A DNA stretch of 37,693 nucleotides from Bacteroidales bacterium (GCA_004555955.1 SFJG01000011.1:1-37693); one strand, 5' to 3'. Counted from the stretch's first letter, positions 15,768 to 25,717 are shown. Translations and numbers: made by a program. Notes: a model not told the origin generated them from the sequence alone.

Positions 15768-17899
15768 TATTTTAGATTCTTGATACTAATTGCATATCCA
15801 CCGCCGGGAGCGGCTTTAAGTTTAAGAGTAGTCTTATATGTCACCTTGCATTTGGTGATTGTGTAAGCTTGCGGATTGTTCTTGTAGTGGGCATCTTTAG
15901 CGTCGGCATAGATGATAGCCTCGTATTTTTTATCTTTGTCGAGGAAGTCGAGTTTGATTTCCGACTGATGGCCGTTTTCGCCGGCTGTACATCCCATAAA
16001 CCAGTTGTCGGAACCTTTTTCCTTGCGGGCTATGGTAATATACTGTCCGGGCTCAGCCTCGAGATAACGGCTTTCGTCCCAGTCGAGGGCTACATCCTTT
16101 ATGAATTGTAGGGCATCCATATAGTTCTTGTAGTTGTCGGGGGTGTCGGCAGCCATCTGCAACGGGCTGTACATAGTAACGTAAAGAGCCAACTGACGGG
16201 CGAGCGTCGAATTGATGTAATGATGCTTTCCGGGGTCGATTTTGCTCATATCGCCTTCGAGAATGCCCGGCGTGTAGTCCATCGGACCACCTTGCAAGCG
16301 AGTGAACGGAAGAACAGTTGTGTGGAACGCCTTATTTCCGGCAAAGGATTCATACTCGGTGCCACGCGCCGACTCGTTGCCAATGAGATTGGGGTAGGTG
16401 CGGCATAAACCCGTGGGACGCACAGCCTCGTGAGCGTTAACCATAATGTGATGCTTGGCGGCTTCGGTCACGCAGTAGAGATAGTGGTTGTTCATCCATT
16501 GACCGTAGTGATGTTCTCCACGGGGTAGGATGTTTCCAACGTAACCACTCTTAACGGAGTTGTAGCCATACTTATCCATTAGATTGTAGGCGGCTTCGAG
16601 ATGACGCTCATAGTTGCGCACGGAAGCGGATGTTTCGTGATGCATCATCAGTCGCACGCCCTTTGAGTGAGCATAATCGTTGAGAGCCTTGATGTCGAAA
16701 TCGGGGTAAGGAGTTTGGAAATCGAACACATAGTCTTTTTCGTGACCGAACCAGTCTTCCCAACCGATGTTCCAACCTTCAACGAGCACTTGCGAGAATC
16801 CGTTTTCGGCAGCAAAGTCGATGTATTTCCGCACGTTTTCGTTATTAGCGGGATGGTTGCCGTGAGGCTTGCATTTGGAATAGTCGGTAGTTCCGAGGTG
16901 TACCGACGGAAGGTCGTTGGTGTACGACCAAGCCTTACCGCCGCCAATCATTTCCCACCAAACGCCGATATATTTCACAGGTTTAATCCAGGAAGTGTCG
17001 GCATATTTGCAGGGCTCGTTAAGGTTGAGAATGAGTCGAGAAGCAAGAACTTTGCGAGCATCGTCGACCACCATAACGGTTCGCCAAGGAGTGGTGCACG
17101 GCGTTTGGCAGTGAGCCATATTGCCTTGGGCGTCGGGAGTGAGTTGTGAGCGGAACACAAAGTTTTTGTCGTCGAGGTCGAGGTGCATGCAAGAATAGTC
17201 GACGAGAGCCGCTTCGTGGATGTTGACATACAGACCCTCAGCGGTTTTCATTTGCAAAGACGTTTGCACGCCCGTCGGAGAGAAGAATGTCTGCGAAGCA
17301 TTGTCGCACTTGGCAGCCTCCATCAGACCGCGAATCTCCGACAGCCGCGACTCGGTGTAGTCATACTCCTGAGTATCGTAGTCGCCGGGAATCCACCATG
17401 CGGTGTGGTCGCCTGCCATAGCAAACTCCGTGTGTTCGGCTTTGACTGTGAAATATGGAAGAAACTGCTGTTGCGGGAACTCATAGCGAAAACCCACACC
17501 ATCATCGTATACGCGAAAACGGAAATTCATAAAACGTCCGTTTGACGGTTTTTCGAGTTCGACAAACAACTCGTTGTAGTGGTTGCGGATGCTTTTCTCC
17601 TCACCCCACACCGGTTGCCATGTTTCGTCGAAAGTCGAAGTTGTGGCGTTGTTGATGCGGAACTTATCCATCAACGAGTTTTCCTCGTTGAGTTCCATAC
17701 CCAGACGGCTCGTCTTAACCACGGGGATACCCTTATAATCAATCTTATAAGTAGGCACTCCATCGTCGGTCAGCGAGAAAGTCAATAGAATATTTCCGTC
17801 GGGCGACGTCACGGTGCGTTGTGCAGTCTGTGAGGTGGCACAAAGTGCCACCATAACACAGATTGCGAGTATATAAAACCTATTGAATGTGCTAAGCAT
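15767..17899 (-). CDS. susB: GH97 alpha-glucosidase, inverting type (SusB homologue)
   Basis: The 710-residue enzyme has a signal peptide (ILAICVMVALCATS) and the three-part GH97 fold: N-terminal beta-sandwich, TIM barrel and C-terminal beta domain. The glutamates of the inverting SusB class are all present: E422 in MMHHETSAS, E491 in NAHEAVRPTG, and E509 and E515 in GNESARGTEYE. They sit at a constant offset of 17 from the E439, E508, E526 and E532 of Bacteroides SusB. Retaining GH97 members have an aspartate nucleophile instead. SusB is periplasmic, calcium-dependent and cleaves alpha-1,4, alpha-1,6 and other glucosidic links in oligosaccharides. Gap to the previous gene is 26 bases; it overlaps the next by one base. 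Confidence 0.95.
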   Translation of the reverse strand: MLSTFNRFYILAICVMVALCATSQTAQRTVTSPDGNILLTFSLTDDGVPTYKIDYKGIPVVKTSRLGMELNEENSLMDKFRINNATTSTFDETWQPVWGEEKSIRNHYNELFVELEKPSNGRFMNFRFRVYDDGVGFRYEFPQQQFLPYFTVKAEHTEFAMAGDHTAWWIPGDYDTQEYDYTESRLSEIRGLMEAAKCDNASQTFFSPTGVQTSLQMKTAEGLYVNIHEAALVDYSCMHLDLDDKNFVFRSQLTPDAQGNMAHCQTPCTTPWRTVMVVDDARKVLASRLILNLNEPCKYADTSWIKPVKYIGVWWEMIGGGKAWSYTNDLPSVHLGTTDYSKCKPHGNHPANNENVRKYIDFAAENGFSQVLVEGWNIGWEDWFGHEKDYVFDFQTPYPDFDIKALNDYAHSKGVRLMMHHETSASVRNYERHLEAAYNLMDKYGYNSVKSGYVGNILPRGEHHYGQWMNNHYLYCVTEAAKHHIMVNAHEAVRPTGLCRTYPNLIGNESARGTEYESFAGNKAFHTTVLPFTRLQGGPMDYTPGILEGDMSKIDPGKHHYINSTLARQLALYVTMYSPLQMAADTPDNYKNYMDALQFIKDVALDWDESRYLEAEPGQYITIARKEKGSDNWFMGCTAGENGHQSEIKLDFLDKDKKYEAIIYADAKDAHYKNNPQAYTITKCKVTYKTTLKLKAAPGGGYAISIKNLK

Positions 17900-17925
17900 A
17901 ATTAATATATGGAAGTTTACAATCT

Positions 17926-19341
17926 TTATTTAGTCAACTTGACCACTTTACAACCGTGAGCGGTGATGTTTGCAGTAATCGACGAAGCCTTACCCTCATC
18001 GGCATGCGCCCAAAGGTCGCGAACGTTCATCTCGCCGGAGATGCCTAATTCAGAGAAATTGACTGAAACGGTCGAAGTGTTGTCGCTGCGGTTGAACAAA
18101 GCCAAAACATAGTCGCCGTTCGACATTTGTCCATACCAAATCTCGTTTTTCTTGTCGCCGAGTTTGTCGCTGAGCGGCTTTCCGACGAAACCGTCGCGAT
18201 TGAGCGCAAGCAATTCGTCGTTGGTGTAATATTTAACATTGTCGCCAATGGTGCTGTATTGGTCGGCAGCAGCCACCGGACCTCCGGCGATGAGTTGGAG
18301 GGAAATTTCAGTTTGTTTTTCAGCCTCTGTTTCGAACTTGTTCAGGCGGATGAAGTCGCCGTCGAGGATAACCTTATTACGTCCGCCGATATGCGACCAA
18401 TAAGTAAAGCCGTCGAACTGGTTGTTGCAGTTAGGCCAATTAGCATACGATTTACCCTTGTCTTGTGCAGAGCAGTGCCACCAGCCACCGCCACCTGTAT
18501 CGCAAACGATGCGTACCATGTTGCCGTAACGCGCCTCAAGCTCGGCATCATTATACATGTGCGGCATAACAAGCGAAGTGAAGATGCCATACTTCTTTGC
18601 CGACTCGGCGATGTAAGTCAAAGCACGGGCATAGCTTTCGCGACCATAGCCACGGCCGACGACACCCATACCGCGGTCTTTGCCGTCTTCGTACCACGAG
18701 AGGAAGTCCATACGGATGAATTCAACGCCGAGTTCTTTGTAGTGCTTGAAGAATCCGTCGATGTATTCTTTGCAGCCGGGATTTTCAGCCACAGCCCAGT
18801 GGAACCATTTGTCTTCCGTGCCGGGGTTCATTACTTGAGTCGTGCCATTGTAGTATAAGTTGCCAAAAGTAAATTCAGTGCCCTCAATTTTTGTGTCGCG
18901 CGGACCGTGAATCCACAACGGGTTGTCGTAGACGCCGAGTTTCAGTCCCTTGGCTTTACATTTAGCAACGAGGTCTTTCAACGAAATCGAGCCGTATTGA
19001 GTCATATAACCGGAAGCGTCGGTCGACAGCATAGCGATAAAACCGTCGGTACAAATCATGTCATATCCGGAAGGCTTGAGTTTGGTAGCCACGAAATCGA
19101 TGATTTTGTCCCATTCGTCGGGAGAGATGTCGATGGTCGATACGCCTTGACGCTCTTTCTCGTAGCAGTATTCATAAACGCTCCAATAAAGAGGTGCCTT
19201 CACATTGTCGTGAATACCTTCGACCTCCGGCAAGTCGGGCAATTCATACTTTGGAGGATATTTCATCTCCACGTCATCCTTACAAGAGGCAATCATCGAT
19301 GCCGCCGCAAGGGCTATTGTTATTAATGTCATATTTTTCAT
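17926..19341 (-). CDS. GH27-like (clan GH-D) glycosidase, surface lipoprotein
   Basis: The 471-residue protein is a lipoprotein (MIASC, Cys20) followed by KDD, which matches the Bacteroidota signal for lipoprotein export to the cell surface. The barrel resembles GH27: AKCKAKGLKLGVYDNP corresponds to the family HSxGLKxGIY strand, Asp212 in VEFIRMDFLSW to the nucleophile, and Asp281 in VRIVCDTGGG to the acid/base. A C-terminal beta domain (about 390-471) ends the protein. GH27 includes alpha-galactosidases and also isomaltodextranase, which cuts isomaltose from dextran. In this alpha-glucan context an isomaltodextranase-like or related alpha-glucan activity is an attractive inference. Sequence similarity is distant, so the family could also be a new one within clan GH-D. 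Confidence 0.75.
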   Translation of the reverse strand: MKNMTLITIALAAASMIASCKDDVEMKYPPKYELPDLPEVEGIHDNVKAPLYWSVYEYCYEKERQGVSTIDISPDEWDKIIDFVATKLKPSGYDMICTDGFIAMLSTDASGYMTQYGSISLKDLVAKCKAKGLKLGVYDNPLWIHGPRDTKIEGTEFTFGNLYYNGTTQVMNPGTEDKWFHWAVAENPGCKEYIDGFFKHYKELGVEFIRMDFLSWYEDGKDRGMGVVGRGYGRESYARALTYIAESAKKYGIFTSLVMPHMYNDAELEARYGNMVRIVCDTGGGGWWHCSAQDKGKSYANWPNCNNQFDGFTYWSHIGGRNKVILDGDFIRLNKFETEAEKQTEISLQLIAGGPVAAADQYSTIGDNVKYYTNDELLALNRDGFVGKPLSDKLGDKKNEIWYGQMSNGDYVLALFNRSDNTSTVSVNFSELGISGEMNVRDLWAHADEGKASSITANITAHGCKVVKLTK

Positions 19342-19371
19342 TGTCGTTATTATTGTAAAGTTCTGGATACT

Positions 19372-20931
19372 TTATTTTTTCTCTACGGCTATTGTATAGT
19401 TTTTGAGATTGAAGGTGATGTGGTATGTACCGGCTTCGGTAACCTTCCACTTGTTGTCGGGGTCGCCTGCGTAGAACAAGAAGTCGGGAGAGGCAACGCC
19501 TGCCGACGAAATCGCAGTGTTGGCAACCGTCGGGTGTAGGAACGGGCAAGAGAAAGTTCCGTCTTGAACCAAGCAAGCCTTCATTTCGCCGGTCTTGAGT
19601 TCGCCTTCCCAAGTGAAGACGTATTTGTCGGTTGTGCTGCGAGTAAATTTGGTTGCATTGTCCATCGACCAGCCGTTAGGAGTGGCATCGCCAATCATAA
19701 AGAGCGTCTCTGTTTCAATCGGTGTTTTCGCCTCACCTTCGTCGGTTATAAACTTAGCCGTAATAGTCCGTTTCTGAAGGTCGAAAGTGATGAGATACTT
19801 ACCGGCTTCGGTAACCTTCCACTTGTTGTCGGGGTCGCCTGCGTAGAAGTCAAAACCGGGAGAGGCAACGCCTGCCGACGAAATAGAGGTGTCGGCAACT
19901 GTCGGGTGTAGGAACGGGCAAGAGAAAGTTCCATCTTGAACCAAGCAAGCCTTCATTGCGCCGGTCACGAGTTCGCCTTCCCAAGTGAAGATGTATTTGT
20001 TGGTTGTGCTGCGGGTAAATTTAGAAGCATCGTCCATCGACCAACCGCCGGGCGTAGCGTCGCCAATCATAAAGAGCGTCTCCGTTTCAATTGCGTCGGT
20101 GCTAACTTCGATTTCTTTAATAAACTGAGCGGTAATAGTCCAATGCTCGAGGTCGAGAGTCAGGCGATAAACGCCGGCTTCTTCGACGCGCCACTTGTTG
20201 TCGGGACCGGTAGTGAATACAAAGTCACCGCTCTCCACGCCGCTCTTGTTAATCTTGCAGTCGGCGGATGAAGGACGAATAAACGGCACATCCCAACTAC
20301 CTTTTTCAAGACAAGCCTTCATTTCGCCGGCTTTAAGTTCGCCTTCGTATTCGAAGATGTACTGCGACTTCTTAACCAGTTCCGTAGGATTGTTGTTGTC
20401 CCAACCATTCGGAGTGGCATCGCCAAGCATATACACAGCCTCAGCCTCAATCGGTTCGATAACCGGAGCGTCGTTTTCGCCAAGATATTCTGTCGACATA
20501 GTCCAATTGCGCAAGTCGAACGTCAGGCGATACTTTCCGGCATCGGTCACGCGCCATTTGTTGTCGGGGTCGCCGGCATGCATAATGAACTTTTGGTCGG
20601 TGATATTAGTCTTCGAAATCGAAGTTCCGTTGTTCTCGGGACGAATGAAAGGCGCATCAAAGCTGCCCGTAGTCAGGCAAAGCTTGATTTCGCCGGTAAA
20701 GAGCGAGCCTTCCCAAGAAAAAACCAATGGGTCGTCGGCAGAAGGCTCCAGCGGCGTCGGATTGTCAATACTCCAACCGTTGGGAGTAGCGTCGCCAACC
20801 ATGTAGAGGACGGATGTCTTGATTGGCAGGTCGCCCTCGATGATTTTCAGGTCTCTTTCTTCATCGCAACTGCTCATACACATTGTGGCAACAGCTGCGG
20901 TAAGTCCGAAAAATATATTCTTAAGTTTCAT
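19372..20931 (-). CDS. SusE/F-like outer-membrane lipoprotein with four tandem glycan-binding repeats
   Basis: The 519-residue lipoprotein (MSSC, Cys22, followed by acidic DEE) is made almost wholly of four repeats of about 115-124 residues, starting LYMVGDATPNGW, VYMLGDATPNGW, LFMIGDATPGGW and LFMIGDATPNGW. Each repeat ends with DNKWRV/DNKWKVTEAG and a last strand (FDLxxxTI). Repeats 3 and 4 are nearly identical in DNA as well, offset by 372 bases, showing a recent duplication. Bacteroides SusE and SusF carry two or three such starch-binding modules after an N-terminal domain; here that N-terminal domain is very short. It lies between susD and the GH27-like gene (32 and 30 bases), the normal position of susE. 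Confidence 0.9.
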   Translation of the reverse strand: MKLKNIFFGLTAAVATMCMSSCDEERDLKIIEGDLPIKTSVLYMVGDATPNGWSIDNPTPLEPSADDPLVFSWEGSLFTGEIKLCLTTGSFDAPFIRPENNGTSISKTNITDQKFIMHAGDPDNKWRVTDAGKYRLTFDLRNWTMSTEYLGENDAPVIEPIEAEAVYMLGDATPNGWDNNNPTELVKKSQYIFEYEGELKAGEMKACLEKGSWDVPFIRPSSADCKINKSGVESGDFVFTTGPDNKWRVEEAGVYRLTLDLEHWTITAQFIKEIEVSTDAIETETLFMIGDATPGGWSMDDASKFTRSTTNKYIFTWEGELVTGAMKACLVQDGTFSCPFLHPTVADTSISSAGVASPGFDFYAGDPDNKWKVTEAGKYLITFDLQKRTITAKFITDEGEAKTPIETETLFMIGDATPNGWSMDNATKFTRSTTDKYVFTWEGELKTGEMKACLVQDGTFSCPFLHPTVANTAISSAGVASPDFLFYAGDPDNKWKVTEAGTYHITFNLKNYTIAVEKK

Positions 20932-20963
20932 AATCGATGTCTTTTTTATGTTATACTTACTCC

Positions 20964-22700
20964 TTATTCATTGTATCCCGGATTCTGTTTCAAAGCCTTG
21001 TTAGCGTTGAGAATCGGACGCATTATCGGGAATATCTCAGTATGTGAATCAGCGTCAGGAGTTTTGTCCCACCAAGTAGCGGATGTGAACTTGCCGAAGC
21101 GGATAAGGTCGATGCGTCGACGGCTCTCTGCAAAGAACTCACGACCCCACTCATCGAGCATTTCGTCCATATCGAGTTCAGCCTTACCGTCGGGAACGTA
21201 GAGCACGTCTTTGAGGTTTTCTTCAGGATAGTTGCGGCGGCGCACAGAGTTGAGCAGGCGAGCAGCCTCTGCTTTCTTGCCTTGGCGCAGTTTGCATTCT
21301 GCAAGCGAATAGATTACCTCCGGCAAGCGAATCTCCGTGAAGTCGCTCTCCATTTGGTGCAGGTCGTCGTCGGAATAGAACGGATATTTGGCGAAATGCC
21401 ATCCGGAATTGTGGTCGCCGTCGCGCAGTGTACTTGTTGTAGCGGCAAGCCATTTGTTGGGGTCCAAGCCTTGGAACTTACCAACAGCATCGCGGATATA
21501 TAATTCGTAGTCGACTTCCGGCGCTTTCACACGCTTGGTTGCTCCGTTTTCGTCTTTATATTCGAGATAGCCATAGAGGAACATACCTTCGCGGCGGCTA
21601 TCGCCAAGATTGCGGTAGAGTTTCATACGTACATCCCCCGGATATTTGCGGAACTTCTGCACAGTCATACCGAGTTGATAGTTAAGCGGCTTGCCGTCGG
21701 GAGCGAAGCTTGGAGAAGCGGCATACTTGGTGTTGTGGTCGCCTGCCTTGCTCTTGGAGTCGTTGAAATAGTAGCGAGCGCGCGCGGGAACTGTCCACCA
21801 ATAAGTATCACCTTGATATTGCCAATAAGTATAACCGGCATCTGCGGGGAAACCGAAAATCACCTCGTCGCAATTGTCGTTGTCCCAATCGAAAGCAGCA
21901 TCCCAGCGGTCGGCAATCTCATACTTACCATATTCGCCGGCGACAATCTTTTGCGCTATTGCGGCACATTCGTTGTATTTCTCTTCGCCGATATAGACTT
22001 GAGCATTGAGGTAGAGACGAACGAGCAACGCAGCAGCAGCGGCTTTCGTCCATTGTCCTTGTATGGATGAATTGCTTCCCAAGCTCGATTTTTCGATGAG
22101 CATAGGTATTGTTTCCAGCAGTTCGGATTCGATGAAATCGAAAATTACCTTCGGCTCAACCTGAGTTTCGGTGTTTTGCGACACGTCGTTGAAGCTCACG
22201 GCGAGAGGCACATTACGGAAAGCGTCGAGAAGACGAATATAGAACCAAGCACGCAGTACGCGGCATTGAGCCTTAAGGTTGTCGAACTCGGCTTGAGAGA
22301 AACCGAATTTTTCGGGCGAAAGCTTGTTAAGGTCTTCGATAACGTAATTGGCTTGCATAATGCCCTGGAAGCAGCCGTTCCACTCCGTTTGGGCGTCACC
22401 ACCGTCTTCGACGTTCCATTCATGGTAGTGAAGACGACGCCATTTACCACCGTCGTCCCACCAACCGTCGCGCGTTGGGGTAATGAGTTGGTCGGCAGAC
22501 AATTCGTTGAGCACATGGCGACTTTGGATGCTCCAAAAAGCATGTTCAAATGGGCGGAAGGTAGCACGTACGACATCCATCTTCGTGTTATAGTAGTTTT
22601 GTGTGCCCACTTGGTCGTAAAGGGTCTCGTCGAGGTCGGTGCAACTCGTCAGTGCGGCTGCACACAGTGCTGTTGAGACTATATATTTGAAAATCTTCAT
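20964..22700 (-). CDS. susD: SusD/RagB family glycan-binding lipoprotein
   Basis: The 578-residue lipoprotein (AALTSC, Cys20) has the tetratricopeptide-type SusD fold: an N-terminal TDLDETLYDQV segment, NGCFQGIMQANYVI, CRVLRAWFYIRLLDAFRNVPLAV and a C-terminal stretch (LPEVIYSLAECKLRQGK, LDEWGREFFAESRRRIDLIRFG). The latter is diagnostic of the family. SusD caps the SusC barrel on the cell surface and delivers oligosaccharide to it. It follows susC by 23 bases, the usual pairing. The symbol is used for the family; specificity for starch itself is not shown. Confidence 0.96.
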   Translation of the reverse strand: MKIFKYIVSTALCAAALTSCTDLDETLYDQVGTQNYYNTKMDVVRATFRPFEHAFWSIQSRHVLNELSADQLITPTRDGWWDDGGKWRRLHYHEWNVEDGGDAQTEWNGCFQGIMQANYVIEDLNKLSPEKFGFSQAEFDNLKAQCRVLRAWFYIRLLDAFRNVPLAVSFNDVSQNTETQVEPKVIFDFIESELLETIPMLIEKSSLGSNSSIQGQWTKAAAAALLVRLYLNAQVYIGEEKYNECAAIAQKIVAGEYGKYEIADRWDAAFDWDNDNCDEVIFGFPADAGYTYWQYQGDTYWWTVPARARYYFNDSKSKAGDHNTKYAASPSFAPDGKPLNYQLGMTVQKFRKYPGDVRMKLYRNLGDSRREGMFLYGYLEYKDENGATKRVKAPEVDYELYIRDAVGKFQGLDPNKWLAATTSTLRDGDHNSGWHFAKYPFYSDDDLHQMESDFTEIRLPEVIYSLAECKLRQGKKAEAARLLNSVRRRNYPEENLKDVLYVPDGKAELDMDEMLDEWGREFFAESRRRIDLIRFGKFTSATWWDKTPDADSHTEIFPIMRPILNANKALKQNPGYNE

Positions 22701-22723
22701 GTCTTTATCAGAATTAATCGTTA

Positions 22724-25717
22724 TTAGAAATCAATTTGCATGCCTAAGATAAACTGGCGAGTAGTGGGGAAATAAGTTCGTGAGCCTTGTCCGCCCGGGG
22801 TAAGACCGTTAACTTGGTAGGTCGACGGGTCGACACCGCTGAACTTTGTCAACGTAAATACGTTCTTCACCGTGCCATATACGCGGATACGGTCGAGGAA
22901 GCGACAGTTTTCGGGCTTGAAAGTATAGCCTAATGTCAGCATATCGAGTTTAAGATAGTCGCCGCGTTCAAGGAAGTAGTCGCACACAACGGGATTGGCT
23001 GTCGACGAAATCTCGAAATTCTTGCCGTATGCTTTGTCCAAACGGTTACCCGTGAAGTTGCGCGTGCCATAGTAGAAGTCGTGGATGTTGAAGATGTCAT
23101 ATCCGAATGCTCCGCGGAAGAACAGTGACAGGTCGAAATCTCTATAACGGAAGTTGTGAGTCATCGACATAGAGAACTTAGGCAAACCGTTGCCAACCAC
23201 CGTGCGGTCGGCGTCGCTTGCTTGCGATGCACGTATGATGTCGCCATCTTTGTCGTAAACCAACCATTCGCCGTCGGTAGTGTGACCTGCATATCGCCAC
23301 ATATAGAAGTTGCCCAGCGACTTGCCTTTCTGGATGCGTTGGAGATTGTAGTACGGATACGGGTCTTCAGTGCTACATACATCATAGTAGTCTTGACCTA
23401 CATATTGAGAGTTGCTGAAATCAACGAATTTGTTGCTTTGTGTTGTGCCAACAAAGTTGATGTCATAAGAGAAATCCTTCGTGTTGACTGCACGTACGTT
23501 AAGGTCAATCTCGAAACCGGTATTCTTCATCGTACCTACGTTGACAAATGTCTCGTCGAAGAGATACGGCGGAACCGAAACCTTGTAGTTGCCGAGCAAG
23601 TCTTGCTGACGACGGTTGAAGTAGTTGAGCGAACCATACAGACGGTCGCCGAAGAGCGAGAAGTCGACACCAATGTTCCAGTTTTTACCTTTCTCCCAAC
23701 GCAAATCGGGATTGACATTCTTCGACGGACCCCATACTTGGAAATACCTTCCATTATAGAAATAATATCCGAAACCGGTCATTGTGTTCAACGAAAGATA
23801 ACTGCCGAAATCCTGGTTACCGGTCACACCGAAGTCGGCGCGCAACTTCAAGTCGTTAATCCATTTCACATCTTTCATAAACTTCTCATCGGAAATACGC
23901 CATCCGGCAGACACGGCGGGGAAATTACCCCATTTGTGATTTTCACCGAATTTCGAAGAACCCTCGTGGCGCAACGATGCTGTAAACATATATTTACCTG
24001 CAAAGTCGTAACTTACTCGACCGAAGAATGCTATCAACTTGGAGTCGTTTTTATAACTGCTCATACAGATTTCGCCTTCCTCTTTCGCATATTCTCCCGA
24101 GCCGAGATTGTCGGCACCGAGTCCGTCGTTGGGGAAGTCCTTGTTATAGGCACTGAAACCGGAATAGTTCGAGTACTGATAAGAGTAGCCTACCATTGCT
24201 TTTACATTATGTTGGTTGAAGCTGCCACCGTAGTTGGTGAGCCATTCCAAAATCTCTTGGCGCTCTTTCGAATAAGAACGACTTGCCTCGCCCTCACGTC
24301 CGTTGTTGATTGCTATCGTACTGGTTGAAGGACGGAACCATGTGTTGTTGTTGCTGTACTGGTGGTCGGCAAACATTACCTGCGTCGACAGACGATGATT
24401 GCTCTTTTCTCCTTTGGCAAGCAAAGGCAGAAGATTGAGTTTTGCCGTTGCATCCCAGTCGAGAAGTTTAGTGTCGCCTTGGTCTTGCTCAAGTTTCTGA
24501 CGTTCTACGGGGTTGGAACCGACAACCTGACCCATAAAGTTATAATAGAGAGACGGATTTTCCGGGTCCATCAACGGCGTTGTCGGGTTAGCTTCGATTG
24601 CATCCTTGAACACGCTCCAATCGGCATTGTCGCGGTAGATGATACGCGGCGCCACGTTGGCTGTAAAGTTGAAGAGTCCGCCTTTGGTAGTGTGAAAAAT
24701 AGAAGCACGTGCTCCATATTCTTCACGTTCCGAACGAAGGTCGATACCTTTTGCGTCACGATAGTCGACGCTGACGCGGTAGTTGGTCTTGTCGTTACCA
24801 CCACTCAATGAGAGTGTGTGCTGATGCGTAAAGCCTGTGCGGCTCACTGCGTCAAGCCAGTCAATATCACCACCCAAGTCTACGCCGGTATCACCCCAAC
24901 CAAGGCGTACGTCGCGATACTCTTGCGCACTCATCATGTCGAGTTCTTTGTTGATTACGTCGAACGACACCATACCGGAGTAAGAAGTGTGAACCGCACC
25001 ATCTTTGCTACCTTTCTTTGTCGTTACCACGATAACGCCATTAGAACCGCGCGTTCCGTAGATTGCCGAAGCCGCACCGTCTTTAAGAATGTCGAACGAT
25101 GCAATGTCGTTCGGATTGATGTTGGTAAGATTGCCACCGGGTACACCATCGATGACAATCAGCGGGCCAAGACCTGCCGAACGCGACGAAACACCACGAA
25201 TCTGAATGCTTGCTTGGTTGTTCGGGTCGCCCGCTCCTGTGTTGGTAATAGACACACCGGGGACTTTTCCTTGAATCATCATTGACGGGTCGAGCGAACT
25301 TACCGTAAGAAAGTCCTTTTCACCTACGTGCGAAATTGCCGACGTAAGTTCTTTCTTGTCCATGGTGCCATAACCGATGACCACCACTTCGTTAAGAAGG
25401 TCGCTCTTCTCTTCTAATGTTACGTTAATAACCCTACGGTCGCCAACTTTTTCGTTCTTTGTCTCATATCCTATATATGAGAAAATCAAATTGGATGAAG
25501 TTGTTGCTTCAATAGCATAATTGCCGTCAATGTCAGTAACAGTACCCTTGGTACTCTTGTCAACTCGTACACTGGCACCAATTAAAGGTTCACCGCCGGG
25601 ACCTTTTACAGTACCGGTTATCTTGGTTTGTTGGGCTGATGCGGCTATCGTGGCACACATCAAAAATACCATCATAAGAAACCGATACACTACATTAATT
25701 GTCGTTAATCGTTTCAT
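22724..25717 (-). CDS. susC: SusC/RagA family TonB-dependent transporter
   Basis: The 997-residue outer-membrane protein has a signal peptide (MVFLMCATIAASAQ), a carboxypeptidase-regulatory-like domain (about 31-112, ITGTVKGPGGEPLIGASV), a TonB-box-like NEVVVIGYGT segment, a plug domain (QIRGVSSRSAG, ILKDGAASAIYGTRGSNGVI) and a long barrel ending in a terminal phenylalanine (FILGMQIDF). It would import oligosaccharides using TonB energy. The start at 25717 is preferred because it opens the signal peptide; the extra codons upstream, to 25801, lie in the leader. It is first in an operon of eight genes whose gaps are 15-32 bases or overlaps. Confidence 0.97.
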   Translation of the reverse strand: MKRLTTINVVYRFLMMVFLMCATIAASAQQTKITGTVKGPGGEPLIGASVRVDKSTKGTVTDIDGNYAIEATTSSNLIFSYIGYETKNEKVGDRRVINVTLEEKSDLLNEVVVIGYGTMDKKELTSAISHVGEKDFLTVSSLDPSMMIQGKVPGVSITNTGAGDPNNQASIQIRGVSSRSAGLGPLIVIDGVPGGNLTNINPNDIASFDILKDGAASAIYGTRGSNGVIVVTTKKGSKDGAVHTSYSGMVSFDVINKELDMMSAQEYRDVRLGWGDTGVDLGGDIDWLDAVSRTGFTHQHTLSLSGGNDKTNYRVSVDYRDAKGIDLRSEREEYGARASIFHTTKGGLFNFTANVAPRIIYRDNADWSVFKDAIEANPTTPLMDPENPSLYYNFMGQVVGSNPVERQKLEQDQGDTKLLDWDATAKLNLLPLLAKGEKSNHRLSTQVMFADHQYSNNNTWFRPSTSTIAINNGREGEASRSYSKERQEILEWLTNYGGSFNQHNVKAMVGYSYQYSNYSGFSAYNKDFPNDGLGADNLGSGEYAKEEGEICMSSYKNDSKLIAFFGRVSYDFAGKYMFTASLRHEGSSKFGENHKWGNFPAVSAGWRISDEKFMKDVKWINDLKLRADFGVTGNQDFGSYLSLNTMTGFGYYFYNGRYFQVWGPSKNVNPDLRWEKGKNWNIGVDFSLFGDRLYGSLNYFNRRQQDLLGNYKVSVPPYLFDETFVNVGTMKNTGFEIDLNVRAVNTKDFSYDINFVGTTQSNKFVDFSNSQYVGQDYYDVCSTEDPYPYYNLQRIQKGKSLGNFYMWRYAGHTTDGEWLVYDKDGDIIRASQASDADRTVVGNGLPKFSMSMTHNFRYRDFDLSLFFRGAFGYDIFNIHDFYYGTRNFTGNRLDKAYGKNFEISSTANPVVCDYFLERGDYLKLDMLTLGYTFKPENCRFLDRIRVYGTVKNVFTLTKFSGVDPSTYQVNGLTPGGQGSRTYFPTTRQFILGMQIDF

